Source: Gammaproteobacteria bacterium
GTDB lineage: Bacteria > Gemmatimonadota > Gemmatimonadetes > Longimicrobiales > Gaopeijiaceae
Direction: 5' to 3'
Assembly: GCA_009843625.1 (NCBI GenBank)
Contig: VYDD01000074.1
Location: 1,732 to 16,720, forward strand
Length of the DNA: 14,989 nucleotides
Shown: one piece after another, positions 1 through 6,867 of the stretch
How positions within the stretch are numbered: position 1 is the stretch's first letter
Layout of the letters: every line of letters begins with the position of its first letter
Position numbers and translations under genes: made by a program
The notes under the pieces: model-generated
What the model saw: only the letters and a program-made list of their open reading frames with translations
Databases searched by the model: none
What the model was told of the DNA's origin: nothing

Positions 1-149
1 TCCCGGGCCTGCGCGCCCTGAACGGCGACGGTCACACGGGCAAACGCGACCGGTTCGGAATTGGCGCTGTCCCGGACGACTCCTACCTGGCTGGACTGCT
101 GCAGCGCCAGAGCCAGGACAGCGGTGGTTATGGTCAAGATCCCTCGCAC
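1..149 (-). CDS. Secreted protein with carboxypeptidase-regulatory-like N-terminus (5' part only)
   Basis: This reading frame starts with GTG at 149 and runs off the left edge; a TAA lies four codons upstream, so GTG is the only sensible start. The first 21 residues form a textbook signal peptide (MRGILTITTAVLALALQQSS, then Q). The mature start reads VGVVRDSANSEPVAFARVTV, which is the first strand pair of the carboxypeptidase regulatory-like fold (pattern G-V-V-x-D-x-x-x-x-x-P-V-x-x-A-x-V). In this type of bacterium the domain usually opens a TonB-dependent receptor or another surface protein. Only 49 residues are visible, so the main body is unknown. No good ribosome binding site is close; a GGAGG lies about 20 nt upstream. 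Confidence 0.62.
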   Translation of the reverse strand, partial: MRGILTITTAVLALALQQSSQVGVVRDSANSEPVAFARVTVAVQGAQAR

Positions 150-370
150 TCGCGACGGTTACGATTGTGCCTCCATCATGGCAGCGGGCACTGTCCTGGC
201 AAGTACTACCCGGTCGCGGCCCAGGAAACCCGCATGGCGGGTAGGTGGTATGCCGACGGAAGCAGTGCAGCGCCCCTCCGCGCCGAACAGGTGTCGGGCG
301 GACGGCGATCGCGTGGCGACGCGGCGGCCTGGGCGGCTACTCACCAGCACTTCAAGAAGGAGGTGCAACC
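150..370. promoter_or_regulatory. Divergent intergenic region
   Basis: About 220 bases lie between two divergent starts. Frames stay open here only because the DNA is GC-rich, and none reads like a protein. It must hold promoters for both neighbours, but I cannot point to a convincing -35/-10 pair. The one clear signal is AAGGAGGTG at 357-365, a full match to the 16S anti-Shine-Dalgarno sequence, five bases before the GTG of the next gene. Confidence 0.4.
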
Positions 371-1393
371 GTGGCGTTCCTGCGATCCATTCCTCGCGTG
401 GCGATTCTCCTTGCCGTGACGGCGTCACCCGGCGCCGGTCAAGTCCTCGAAGGGCCGGAGGGACCCGTCGAGATCATCGGGCTGGAGCGTTGGACTCCGC
501 AGGGGTTGCTCGATGCGATCCGGGAGACGGCGCCCGGCCAACCCTTGAGCGCCTGCGCGGCCACCATGAGGTTCGAACTCGGCTTCGCCGATGCCGGCGT
601 GTTCGGCTATCTCCAGTCGACTACATCCAGGTCCGAACGATACACGGTCATCATTGGCATCGAAGACCGGGCTCGAGTCCGGTACCGACCCGAGGGAAGC
701 GAGAGCATCGACCTGCCGGAATCGTGGCAAGCCCTGGCGTCCGTAGCCGATGAAGACATCGGGACTCTGGGCATGGCCCGGGAATTGTTCGATCTGCGAA
801 ATGACCCGGAAACCGCGCGGAAGTTTGCCACGCTCTTCGGCGCTGACCTGACCTCCATCGAGCGCGTCTGGGAACTGATCGCGGACAGAGACAGCGAGCA
901 GGATCGGCTTCTGGCCCACAGGCTACTCGCCAACGCCGACTCGTGGTCATCGCGTGCAATCGCGGCGACGCTCCTCGTCAACTTCGGCGAACACGACGCA
1001 GTCTGGCACGACCTGGTTTCGGCGACGATCGATCCCATCGGGCAGGTGTCCGGCGCGGCAACATCCGTGCTCGGGAGCCTGGCTCAGATGGAGCGCAGCC
1101 GACCCGTCCAGTGGGATGCGGCGCGTGAACCGATTGCGGCGGTGCTCGATGGCACCAATCCGTTCGCCTTCAAGACGGTGATCGAAGTCCTGGCCGCTAC
1201 CGGGATCGAACCCGCGTTCGGGAGGCAGCTCATCCGCGAAGCCCCCGACCTCCTGCTCGCGCATGTCGGCGCGCAGCACGAGATCACGCGCCAACCCGCG
1301 ATCGACCTCCTGAAGGCCGTGAGCGGCGAAGACTTCGGCGCCGATTCCGAAGCCTGGGCGGAATGGCTCGAGGGTTCGCTGGACGATTCCTGA
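371..1393 (+). CDS. Secreted POTRA-like / helical-repeat protein of unknown function
   Basis: The GTG start at 371 is chosen over the in-frame ATG at 245 because of the perfect AAGGAGGTG five bases upstream, and because it puts a signal peptide (FLRSIPRVAILLAVTASPGAG) at the very N-terminus. The product is 340 residues. Residues 32-106 follow a POTRA-like plan: strand (VEIIGLERW), helix (TPQGLLDAIRETAPGQPLS), second helix ending in a glycine/phenylalanine turn (FADAGVFG), then two strands (YTVIIGIE, ARVRYRP). The rest, about 115-335, is almost all helical and Ala/Leu-rich, like HEAT-type solenoid repeats (for example ATLLVNFGEHDAVWHDLVSA). Both domain calls come from pattern only. Export to the periplasm is likely. 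No operon partner overlaps it, and the next gene starts 197 bp downstream. Confidence 0.72.
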   Translation: MAFLRSIPRVAILLAVTASPGAGQVLEGPEGPVEIIGLERWTPQGLLDAIRETAPGQPLSACAATMRFELGFADAGVFGYLQSTTSRSERYTVIIGIEDRARVRYRPEGSESIDLPESWQALASVADEDIGTLGMARELFDLRNDPETARKFATLFGADLTSIERVWELIADRDSEQDRLLAHRLLANADSWSSRAIAATLLVNFGEHDAVWHDLVSATIDPIGQVSGAATSVLGSLAQMERSRPVQWDAAREPIAAVLDGTNPFAFKTVIEVLAATGIEPAFGRQLIREAPDLLLAHVGAQHEITRQPAIDLLKAVSGEDFGADSEAWAEWLEGSLDDS

Positions 1394-1590
1394 CGGCTCG
1401 ACCGGTCGCCGCGCGATGGTAGTTCACCGGGGTCGAAACGCTTAACCCTCGGGAACAACGATGGCCGGGCGCGAGACAACCCGATCCGCGGGCTCGGAGT
1501 CAGTAGCGAGTGTACCCTTGCGAAAACGACCCTCGCGTCAATCAAGACGTCGACCCCCGCATCAATCGCTTGGAGAAGGAGGCAACGTCG

Positions 1591-2049
1591 ATGAGAGTTC
1601 CAGGTCGGCTTTCGGATTTCGCGCGCACCCTCCAACTCCGCAGGAGAAGCGTCGCCGCCATCAGCGTCGTACTACTGATGGGGGCCGGTGCCTCGTGCAT
1701 GAGCACCACCGCCCTGAAACACGAGGCGATCGCGATGGATGACGCCGTCGCGCTCGACGTCTCGCCGCGCGTGATCCCGTCATCCGTCAAGGCCCATCTG
1801 GCGGACGGATCCACGGTCCTGTTCCCGGAAGGCGTCACCATCGAGGAGGCGAGGGTCACCGGCAACGGAGACCGCTACGATATTCGCCTCAGTCCGGTCG
1901 GCTCCGTCTCCGAAATCGCGCGGGACAGTGTCGTGGCGCTGGAACGCTTCGCTACCGTGATCGATGGAGACAAGACGATCGCCTACAACGCATTGAGCAC
2001 CCTGTTCGGGCTCGCGGCGGGGGCTGTAGTCCTGCTGATGGCAAGATGA
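1591..2049 (+). CDS. Small lipoprotein with C-terminal membrane segment, function unknown
   Basis: ATG at 1591 has GGAGAAGGAGG at 1572-1582 upstream and is preferred to longer in-frame starts. The 152-residue product has a basic N-region (LRRRSVAAISVVLLMG) and a lipobox-like GASC with the lipidation Cys at residue 36, so it is probably a lipoprotein despite a long leader. Residues 60-125 look like a small beta-rich domain (AHLADGSTVLFPEGVTIEEA, RYDIRLSPVG). The C-terminus (LFGLAAGAVVLLMAR) is a short hydrophobic segment. The next gene begins within 20 bp, so the two are probably co-transcribed and may act together. I do not recognise the family. Confidence 0.75.
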   Translation: MRVPGRLSDFARTLQLRRRSVAAISVVLLMGAGASCMSTTALKHEAIAMDDAVALDVSPRVIPSSVKAHLADGSTVLFPEGVTIEEARVTGNGDRYDIRLSPVGSVSEIARDSVVALERFATVIDGDKTIAYNALSTLFGLAAGAVVLLMAR

Positions 2050-2066
2050 ATTCCTGGGAGGCGAGA

Positions 2067-2570
2067 ATGGCGCACCTTCAACACCGATTCATTCGTGCGG
2101 GTATCGTTTGCCTCCTGATGTCGGCCTGCATTCCCTACTATGGGCCGCGGGTCAGCGAGTTGGCGCCCGCCACCCGTCCCGCGGGTATCGCTGCGGTTCT
2201 CGATGTGGGAGGCGACCCCATGCAGGCGGAGGTTCTGGCTCTGGAGGAGGACGCACTGATCGTCCTGGTCGACCGGGTTCCGCGGCACGGAATGGCCGGA
2301 AGGCTGGCGCGGATTCCCTTCACCGGCATCCGGACCGCCGAATTCGCAAATGCCGACGGCTTCGACTACAGCGCCTGGAGGTTTCTCTTCAGCCTCGGAC
2401 CGCCCAGACCGCCCGAGGCCCGATCCCTGATGCTGGATGAAGTCAGCCTGGACTCGGAAACCCACGAGCGCCTGCGGCTGCTGAGCCGTTATCCCCAGGG
2501 ACTTGACGCCGGACTGCTCGCCCGCCTCGAGAGCGTCTACGGAGAGATGGAAACTCTGGACGGCGGCTGA
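2067..2570 (+). CDS. Small lipoprotein, function unknown
   Basis: ATG at 2067 is chosen because GGGAGGCGAG precedes it; an in-frame ATG at 2046 would overlap the previous stop as ATGA and cannot be excluded. The product is 167 residues with a short signal peptide ending in the lipobox LMSAC, the Cys at residue 21 being the likely lipidation site. The mature part has strands such as AAVLDVGG and ALIVLVDRVP and a helical C-terminus (ETHERLRLLSRYPQGL). Its close linkage to the preceding lipoprotein suggests a two-gene unit at the cell envelope. The stop lies 2 bp from the stop of the convergent barrel gene, leaving no room for an ordinary terminator. Confidence 0.78.
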   Translation: MAHLQHRFIRAGIVCLLMSACIPYYGPRVSELAPATRPAGIAAVLDVGGDPMQAEVLALEEDALIVLVDRVPRHGMAGRLARIPFTGIRTAEFANADGFDYSAWRFLFSLGPPRPPEARSLMLDEVSLDSETHERLRLLSRYPQGLDAGLLARLESVYGEMETLDGG

Positions 2571-2572
2571 CG

Positions 2573-4624
2573 CTACCTCTCCACGCTCATCCCCAGGATC
2601 AGCCGCTCCTTCCTGAACAAATCGATGCCCTGATGCGCGATGTAGAGGTTGAGGGGCTCGCCCGAGACGCCGCGCACGTGTGAGAGCTGGACGTTCACGC
2701 CCCAGGAGGCGTTCAGCACGAGTTCCGAGCCGTCCTGGTTCAGCACCCCGAGGCCGAACGAGGTGACGGGACTGATCCACCAACTCTCGCGCTGGTACAG
2801 CCACGGCGGCCGGTACTGCAGGTTGGCGGCCACCAGCCAACTGGGTTTCCCCTGCCCGAGGGAGAGCGACGCTTCCGGGACGAAGTTGAACGCCTTCAGG
2901 TGATCGCTCGGACCCCAGTCGGCGGCGACGCCGAAGATCCACTGGGTGTCGGGCCCTCCCAGGACGCCCGTGTAGGGGCGCAGCTCGTTGGCCGGAAAAC
3001 CGAGGGCGGGATCGAGGCGGCTGTCACCGTAGACCTGCTCCGGGAAGTCGGTTTCGAACTCGACTGGTTCAGGGTCGAACTCGAATTCGGGATCAAACTC
3101 GAATCCGGGCGCGGGTTCGATCTCGGGTTCGATGGGGGTGGCCTCGGGTTCGGTCAGCGGGGGCGCCAACTCGGGCTCAACCGCCATCACAGGAGCGTCC
3201 TGTGGCTCGGCTTCGAACGTGGCGACCGCAGCGGCACCCTCGGCGCGAGCGGTCTCCTCCATCCTCCGCTCCATCTCATCCAGGCGCGCGTCCACCCGTT
3301 CCGCGAGGCGGTCCTCCATCGCCGCCAGATCGTCGCGGCCGAAGTCCGGACGGCGGGGACCGCTGCCGCCTCCCACAAGGATCTTCAGGCCGGCAGACAT
3401 CTGCCAGTTATGGACGAGGTCACGGGGATCCCTGACGTCTTCGAAGTCCACGGCAGCGGCATCGAGGTCAGGCCTCGACATGATGTAGTCGCGCGCGGCC
3501 GCCGTCAGCCGCAGGTGCCGGCCCAGTCCAAGATCGAGGCCCCCTCCAACGATCAGCGTCGTGCGGTCGGCGGGGATGCTTCCCCCATGCGAAGCCAGCT
3601 CCGGACCGAACTCCATCCTGCCGGCGCCTGCCAGCAGGTGAGGCGAGAACAGCGCGAGGCCGCCCAGCGTGAACTGCGCTTCCCCGCCATATCCCCTAAT
3701 CCCGTCCTCCCATGCGTGGCGGTCGTCGACGCCCCGCCAGTAGAAGCCGCGCAGCCCCACGGAAGGCCCGAGTTCGAAGCCGGCGCGGAAGCCGGCGATG
3801 GCCTGATCGTCGATGCCGAAGGCTGGATCGAAGGCCTGTGCGCCGCCGAATGGCTCGAACAGCACCGCGGCACTGGACGACGGGGATCGGAATCGGCGGT
3901 CACCGGCCCGATACCGATCCGACCATGAGGGGTAGTCGGGCTCGCCGAGCTGCAGCATCAGCCCCATGCGCAGGGCCAGATTCCGGCGCAGGGCGCCTGC
4001 ACCCGGATCCTCGGGAAGCGCCGCATCCCCCACGGACACGGGTGTGGCCAGCTCAAGCGGATCCAGATAGTACCTGCTCCGCTCCACCATCACCTCGCCT
4101 TCGAACAGATCCAGCACCCGGGTCCGCAGTCCCACTCCGTACCTGAGCTGGACGCGCCTGATGTCGCTGCCCGCCTCCGGCCGGAACCGCAGGATGCCCG
4201 CTCCGCCCATGAGCACCGGCACCAGCGAGCCCCTGGCGAGTCCGATGGACGCCTCGGCTCCCCAGGAATCGATATCCAGTTGCTGGTCGGCCGGGGGCGT
4301 CCGCATGTGGGCCGTGAACGGCAGGCCGGACAAGTGGGTCGAGCGGGAGTCGCTCTTCCGGTAGAAGGCCGTCAGGTCCACGTACTCTCCGAACCCGAGT
4401 CCGGCGGAGCCGCCCAGGGAGCGCGCCTTGCCGAGGCCGAGCGACTCGTCCCACTCGGTCCAGGTGACGGAGGGACGGAGCTTGTAGCGAAGTTGCTGAG
4501 CCGCGAGAGGCGCGGCCGCGGATGCGAGGGCGCCCGCGAGCAATCCGGCGAGGAGCAGGCTGCGGGATGCCGGATGTCCCGTGTACAATGAAACGGACTT
4601 TCTAACTGTACCTGGTATAGTCAC
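2573..4624 (-). CDS. Outer-membrane barrel protein with coiled coil, acidic Pro/Glu linker and second beta domain
   Basis: GTG at 4624 is used because AGGAGG sits 9 bases upstream; an in-frame ATG at 4642 and a TTG at 4588 (which gives the most compact signal peptide) are alternatives. The product is 683 residues. A signal peptide (SLLLAGLLAGALASAAAPLA then AQQ) is followed by a long run of alternating strands with glycine turns up to about residue 420, typical of a beta-barrel. Residues about 432-465 form a charged coiled coil (AERVDARLDEMERRMEETAR). Residues about 470-530 are a low-complexity acidic linker rich in Pro and Glu (FEFDPEFEFDPEPVEF). Residues 531-683 form a second beta-rich domain ending in a strand-like GMSVER. 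It is probably a surface or outer-membrane protein; ligand and role are unknown. Confidence 0.75.
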   Translation of the reverse strand: MTIPGTVRKSVSLYTGHPASRSLLLAGLLAGALASAAAPLAAQQLRYKLRPSVTWTEWDESLGLGKARSLGGSAGLGFGEYVDLTAFYRKSDSRSTHLSGLPFTAHMRTPPADQQLDIDSWGAEASIGLARGSLVPVLMGGAGILRFRPEAGSDIRRVQLRYGVGLRTRVLDLFEGEVMVERSRYYLDPLELATPVSVGDAALPEDPGAGALRRNLALRMGLMLQLGEPDYPSWSDRYRAGDRRFRSPSSSAAVLFEPFGGAQAFDPAFGIDDQAIAGFRAGFELGPSVGLRGFYWRGVDDRHAWEDGIRGYGGEAQFTLGGLALFSPHLLAGAGRMEFGPELASHGGSIPADRTTLIVGGGLDLGLGRHLRLTAAARDYIMSRPDLDAAAVDFEDVRDPRDLVHNWQMSAGLKILVGGGSGPRRPDFGRDDLAAMEDRLAERVDARLDEMERRMEETARAEGAAAVATFEAEPQDAPVMAVEPELAPPLTEPEATPIEPEIEPAPGFEFDPEFEFDPEPVEFETDFPEQVYGDSRLDPALGFPANELRPYTGVLGGPDTQWIFGVAADWGPSDHLKAFNFVPEASLSLGQGKPSWLVAANLQYRPPWLYQRESWWISPVTSFGLGVLNQDGSELVLNASWGVNVQLSHVRGVSGEPLNLYIAHQGIDLFRKERLILGMSVER

Positions 4625-4635
4625 TGCGACTATCC
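4614..4635 (-). promoter_or_regulatory. Hairpin over the start codon of the barrel gene
   Basis: An inverted repeat, ATAGTC (4617-4622) and GACTAT (4628-4633) with a 5-base loop, can be lengthened by GG/CC across one bulged base. In the barrel-gene mRNA it would hold the GTG start (4624-4622) at the loop edge and lie next to the AGGAGG. It could hinder ribosome entry or be a protein-binding site. The structure is read from sequence only. Confidence 0.35.
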
Positions 4636-4716
4636 TCCTCATATTGGTTGCCGGTCTCGCGTGCCCGGGCTCGCGTACGTTTCGCCAACCCGAAGGTTTC
4701 GGCCTCGGGCAGCCGG

Positions 4717-4735
4717 CCGTCACGGCGTGTGACGG
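4717..4735. promoter_or_regulatory. Inverted repeat in the barrel/hicA divergent gap, possible operator
   Basis: CCGTCAC (4717-4723) and GTGACGG (4729-4735) form a perfect 7-bp inverted repeat with a 5-base spacer. It lies 58 bp upstream of hicA and about 90 bp upstream of the divergent barrel gene. hicAB operons are commonly autoregulated through palindromes near the promoter, so an operator is plausible. The HicB encoded here is a short form without a visible DNA-binding domain, which weakens that reading. Confidence 0.3.
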
Positions 4736-4793
4736 TGCACGCGAAACGCATCGCCATCCCATGCCTTAAGCGTTTGGACCCGCGACAAGTACC

Positions 4794-5003
4794 ATGGATG
4801 CGATACGCCTGGTCAGAGCCGACGGCTGGTTTCTTGCCAGGACGCGTGGAAGCCACCGTCACTACTGGCACCCGGTCAAGCCGGGAGCCGTCACCATCGC
4901 CGGTAGAATGAGCAAGGACTTGGCCCCCGGAACGTGGAAGAGTATTCTCAGGCAAGCCGGCATCGACAAGGAGAAGCACCGTGACATACGCGATCGTCAT
5001 TGA
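4794..5003 (+). CDS. hicA: HicA family mRNA interferase toxin
   Basis: HicA toxins are small double-stranded-RNA-binding-fold ribonucleases that cleave mRNA and are held inactive by HicB. The 69-residue product shows the family signature in order: ADGW (9-12), ARTRGSHRHY (15-24) with the catalytic-type His21, HPVKPGAVTIAG (26-37), and DLAPGTWKSILRQAGI (42-57). Length is normal for HicA. ATG at 4794 gives 9 residues before DGW, slightly shorter than usual, and an in-frame TAA at 4767 limits extension. The Shine-Dalgarno is weak. The last 8 codons overlap the hicB start, giving coupled translation. All key residues are present, so it looks active. Confidence 0.92.
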   Translation: MDAIRLVRADGWFLARTRGSHRHYWHPVKPGAVTIAGRMSKDLAPGTWKSILRQAGIDKEKHRDIRDRH

Positions 5004-5166
5004 GCGCACCCTCAACGGCTACTCCGCCTACGTTCCGGACCTGCCCGGTTGTGTTGCCGCCGGGGACTCCCAGGAGGAAACCGAGAAGCTGATCAGCGAG
5101 GCAGTCGCTTACCACCTGGAGTCGCTGCGAGAACGCGGGAATCCGATTCCGGAGCCACAGACGTAG
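4981..5166 (+). CDS. hicB: HicB family antitoxin (short form)
   Basis: The GTG start at 4981 lies inside the 3' end of hicA (23-nt overlap) and is preceded by AAGGAG with a 7-base spacer. The 61-residue product is the classic HicB partial RNase-H-like fold: YAIVIERT, GYSAYVPDLPGCVAAGDS (13-30), an amphipathic helix (EETEKLISEAVAYHLESL), and the usual tail GNPIPEPQT. It should bind and neutralise the HicA encoded just upstream. There is no C-terminal helix-turn-helix or ribbon-helix-helix, as in other short HicBs. Its stop is 3 bp from the stop of the convergent phosphodiesterase gene. Confidence 0.92.
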   Translation: MTYAIVIERTLNGYSAYVPDLPGCVAAGDSQEETEKLISEAVAYHLESLRERGNPIPEPQT

Positions 5167-5169
5167 CAG

Positions 5170-6210
5170 CTAACGCGGCCTCCCCAGCGGTCTTCCATCC
5201 AGGTCCCAGCCGGGGTCGATCACAATGCCCAGGTGGTCCAGCGCCGTTACGGCCAAGTCCACGATGAAGGCCGGTCCGGGAGGCGGCCAGGTGGCGGTGG
5301 CAGGGCCGTTCGCCAGGATGAAGATGATCATCTCTTCGGGTGAATCTCCGCCGTGGTTGCCGTCCGCGAGCCTGCCGTGGTCGGTGCTGATGAGCACGAG
5401 CCAGTCCTCGTTCTCGTAGCCGGGCCGGGCTCGGACCGCGTCGATGAGCATGCCCACATGCCGGTCGGCCAGCACGATCGCGTCCCGGTACTCCGCGCCG
5501 ATAGAGGCGTGTTGGTGGCTGGTCTCGTCGGGATTGCCGAGGTAGACGAACATGGCGTCGGGGTCGGCGGTGGCGAGATGGCCTACAGCCTGCGCGGTGA
5601 GCTGGGCGTCGGCCTCGGCCCAGCCCAGGTCGTAGCCGTTCAGCACGACGCGGGTGTCGAGGGAGGCCGGGAGCACAGGACCGCCGCCGTCAACCTCGGC
5701 CAGCGACAGCCCGTCCACCTCGGCCAGCGGCAGCCAGTCCAGCGCCGCGAAGGTGTACAACTCCGGACGCTCCCGCTCGACGCGCGTGAGAAAGCTCGGC
5801 CAGCGATCGTAGTCGCGGCCGGTGAAGCTGTTGCTCGTGACGCCGTGCTTCCCGGGCCACACCCCCGTGAGCATCGACGACCACGACGGGCCGCTGACGG
5901 ACGGCGTGGTCGTGCGGGCCTCCGCCGTGTACCACCCGTTCGCCGCGAGGGCGTCCATGTTGGGGGTCGGCACCTCCGCCAGCACGTCCGGCCGCACGCC
6001 ATCGATGCCTATGAGAAGGACCTTGGGGGTGGATTGTGCGGCGGCCACGGTGGGGGAAGCGGCGCCGAGGAGCGCGGCCGCGAGCGCAGGGCCACGGAGA
6101 AGCGCAACCGCGCGCGATGCCCGGATGAGCCTCACGAAGCCGGATCCCATCGTCCCGCGGCATATGGCCCTCGCGACGTGGCTAACAGACCGGTTAGACA
6201 CCGCGGTCAT
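5170..6210 (-). CDS. Secreted alkaline-phosphatase-superfamily phosphodiesterase / nucleotide pyrophosphatase-like enzyme
   Basis: The product belongs to the type I phosphodiesterase/nucleotide pyrophosphatase branch of the alkaline phosphatase superfamily, two-metal enzymes that hydrolyse phosphodiesters or phosphomonoesters. From the ATG at 6210 it has 346 residues. A signal peptide (AVALLRGPALAAALLGAA to VAAAQS, about 33-60) is followed by IGIDGVRPD with metal ligand Asp70. TTPSVSGPSWSSMLTG carries the expected nucleophile Ser106, where many relatives have Thr. NPDETSH follows (Asp228, His232), then STDHGR (Asp277, His278) and GNHGG (His286). The metal set is complete. The start overlaps the upstream SRPBCC stop as ATGA; a Met at 6150 would give a shorter leader. 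The substrate cannot be told from sequence. Confidence 0.88.
   Translation of the reverse strand: MTAVSNRSVSHVARAICRGTMGSGFVRLIRASRAVALLRGPALAAALLGAASPTVAAAQSTPKVLLIGIDGVRPDVLAEVPTPNMDALAANGWYTAEARTTTPSVSGPSWSSMLTGVWPGKHGVTSNSFTGRDYDRWPSFLTRVERERPELYTFAALDWLPLAEVDGLSLAEVDGGGPVLPASLDTRVVLNGYDLGWAEADAQLTAQAVGHLATADPDAMFVYLGNPDETSHQHASIGAEYRDAIVLADRHVGMLIDAVRARPGYENEDWLVLISTDHGRLADGNHGGDSPEEMIIFILANGPATATWPPPGPAFIVDLAVTALDHLGIVIDPGWDLDGRPLGRPR
5687..5734. repeat. 24-bp tandem duplication inside the phosphodiesterase gene
   Basis: Two adjacent 24-base units (5687-5710 and 5711-5734) differ at only two positions. On the coding strand they encode the repeated octapeptide PLAEVDGL / SLAEVDGG (residues 161-176). 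The repeat is in frame and falls in a variable stretch between the nucleophile region and the later metal motifs, so it is probably a harmless loop lengthening by slippage. Confidence 0.85.
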
Positions 6211-6647
6211 CGCTCGCTCACCAGGTCCACAAGTCGTTCCAGGCAGGTCTTCCATCCCTCTTCGTGCCCCTCCTTGTCTTCCGGCGTGGGGAGGCCCTCG
6301 TGGGAAAGCCGGATCTCGGTTCCCTCCTCCGCCGGCACGAATTCCACCGTCACCAACGTCTCCGCTCTCATCGGGTGCGGTTCCCGCCAGCACCAGGTGT
6401 AGACCAGCCGACATGGCGGGTCGATCTCGCGGTAGGCGCCGTGGGCGGTGACGTGACCATCGTCGACCTCCAGCCGGATCGAATATCGCCCGCCGACGCG
6501 CAGATCGACATCCACCTCTACACCTGCGGAGGGATCCGGATGCTTCCAGCGTTCCATCATCCCGCTGCTTGTCCAAGCCTCGAAGACCTGTTCGGGCGTC
6601 GCCGCCACGGTGCGGGCGAGGCGCAGTGCGTTTGCTTCGGCACTCAT
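6207..6647 (-). CDS. SRPBCC / AHSA1-like domain protein
   Basis: The 146-residue product is a full-length START-like (SRPBCC) domain of the kind annotated as Hsp90 ATPase activator homologue 1-like. Its order is typical: first strand LRLARTVAATPEQVFEAW, helix with the MMERW motif, strands VEVDVDLRVGGRYSI and HVTAHGAYREIDPPCRLVYT, TLVTVEFVPAEEGTEIRLSH, and the long C-terminal helix (EEGWKTCLERLVDLV). The fold binds small hydrophobic ligands; the ligand is unknown. ATG at 6647 has no good ribosome binding site. The stop overlaps the phosphodiesterase start as ATGA, so the two are translationally coupled. Its upstream region is made of a decayed hicA. Confidence 0.88.
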   Translation of the reverse strand: MSAEANALRLARTVAATPEQVFEAWTSSGMMERWKHPDPSAGVEVDVDLRVGGRYSIRLEVDDGHVTAHGAYREIDPPCRLVYTWCWREPHPMRAETLVTVEFVPAEEGTEIRLSHEGLPTPEDKEGHEEGWKTCLERLVDLVSER

Positions 6648-6649
6648 AG

Positions 6650-6803
6650 GATGTTGTCCGGACGCAAGAAGGCCATCGATAGTATCAGCATCACGTTACG
6701 ATCAGAACGGTCACCTTCGCGGGCCGAACGGGCAAGAGGCTTGGCCCGTGGATCCTGGAACGGTATTCTTACGGTCCGCGAGACTCAAAGAGGAAGGTAT
6801 TGA
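6650..6803 (+). pseudogene. hicA: Decayed hicA toxin gene (5' truncated, internal stop, frameshifts)
   Basis: No intact frame exists, but the codons align with the complete hicA at 4794-5003. The frame from 6659 reads RTQEGHR, a TAG stop (6680-6682), YQHH, then VTIRTVTFAGR, against RTRGSHRHYWHPVKPGAVTIAGR. After one extra base near 6731-6740 the match continues in another frame as GLARGSWNGIL (against DLAPGTWKSIL). A second extra base near 6771 moves it into the frame RSARLKEE. The 5' part, including the DGW motif, is missing; that point coincides with the start of the divergent SRPBCC gene. The end at 6803 is approximate. It lies directly upstream of a hicB, as expected for hicAB order. Confidence 0.78.
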
Positions 6804-6867
6804 GATACCTGCCTCACAGGGACGACAACCCTGCAGCGGACAACCTGATACCCCCGGAGGATTCCCG

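Noticed and set aside
61..419. Open plus-strand frames in the left 400 bases
   Set aside because: The translations lack protein-like patterns. The minus-strand start at 149 and the GTG at 371 with a perfect ribosome binding site explain the region better.
1399..1408. CGACCGGTCG palindrome after the helical-repeat gene
   Set aside because: It has no loop or T-run for a terminator and is short enough to occur by chance in GC-rich DNA.
1983..2942. Minus-strand open frame over two lipoprotein genes and the barrel gene end
   Set aside because: It crosses three better-supported genes, and the product is Arg/Gly-rich without motifs.
2900..3928. Plus-strand open frame antisense to the long barrel gene
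   Set aside because: There is no recognisable domain, and codon structure favours the minus-strand gene.
6182..6197. CTAAC-N6-GTTAG palindrome just inside the phosphodiesterase start, resembling a TetR operator
   Set aside because: It is short, inside a coding region downstream of a coupled start, and differs from the clear operators at 11488-11529.
5353..6402. Plus-strand open frame antisense to the phosphodiesterase gene
   Set aside because: The product is low-complexity, and the opposite strand encodes a complete enzyme with all metal ligands.
6772..6818. Possible second HicB tail (LKEEGIEIPAS) between hicA remnant and hicB
   Set aside because: The phrase resembles the PEP tail of short HicBs, but it also fits the C-terminus of the frameshifted HicA, and no HicB core precedes it.
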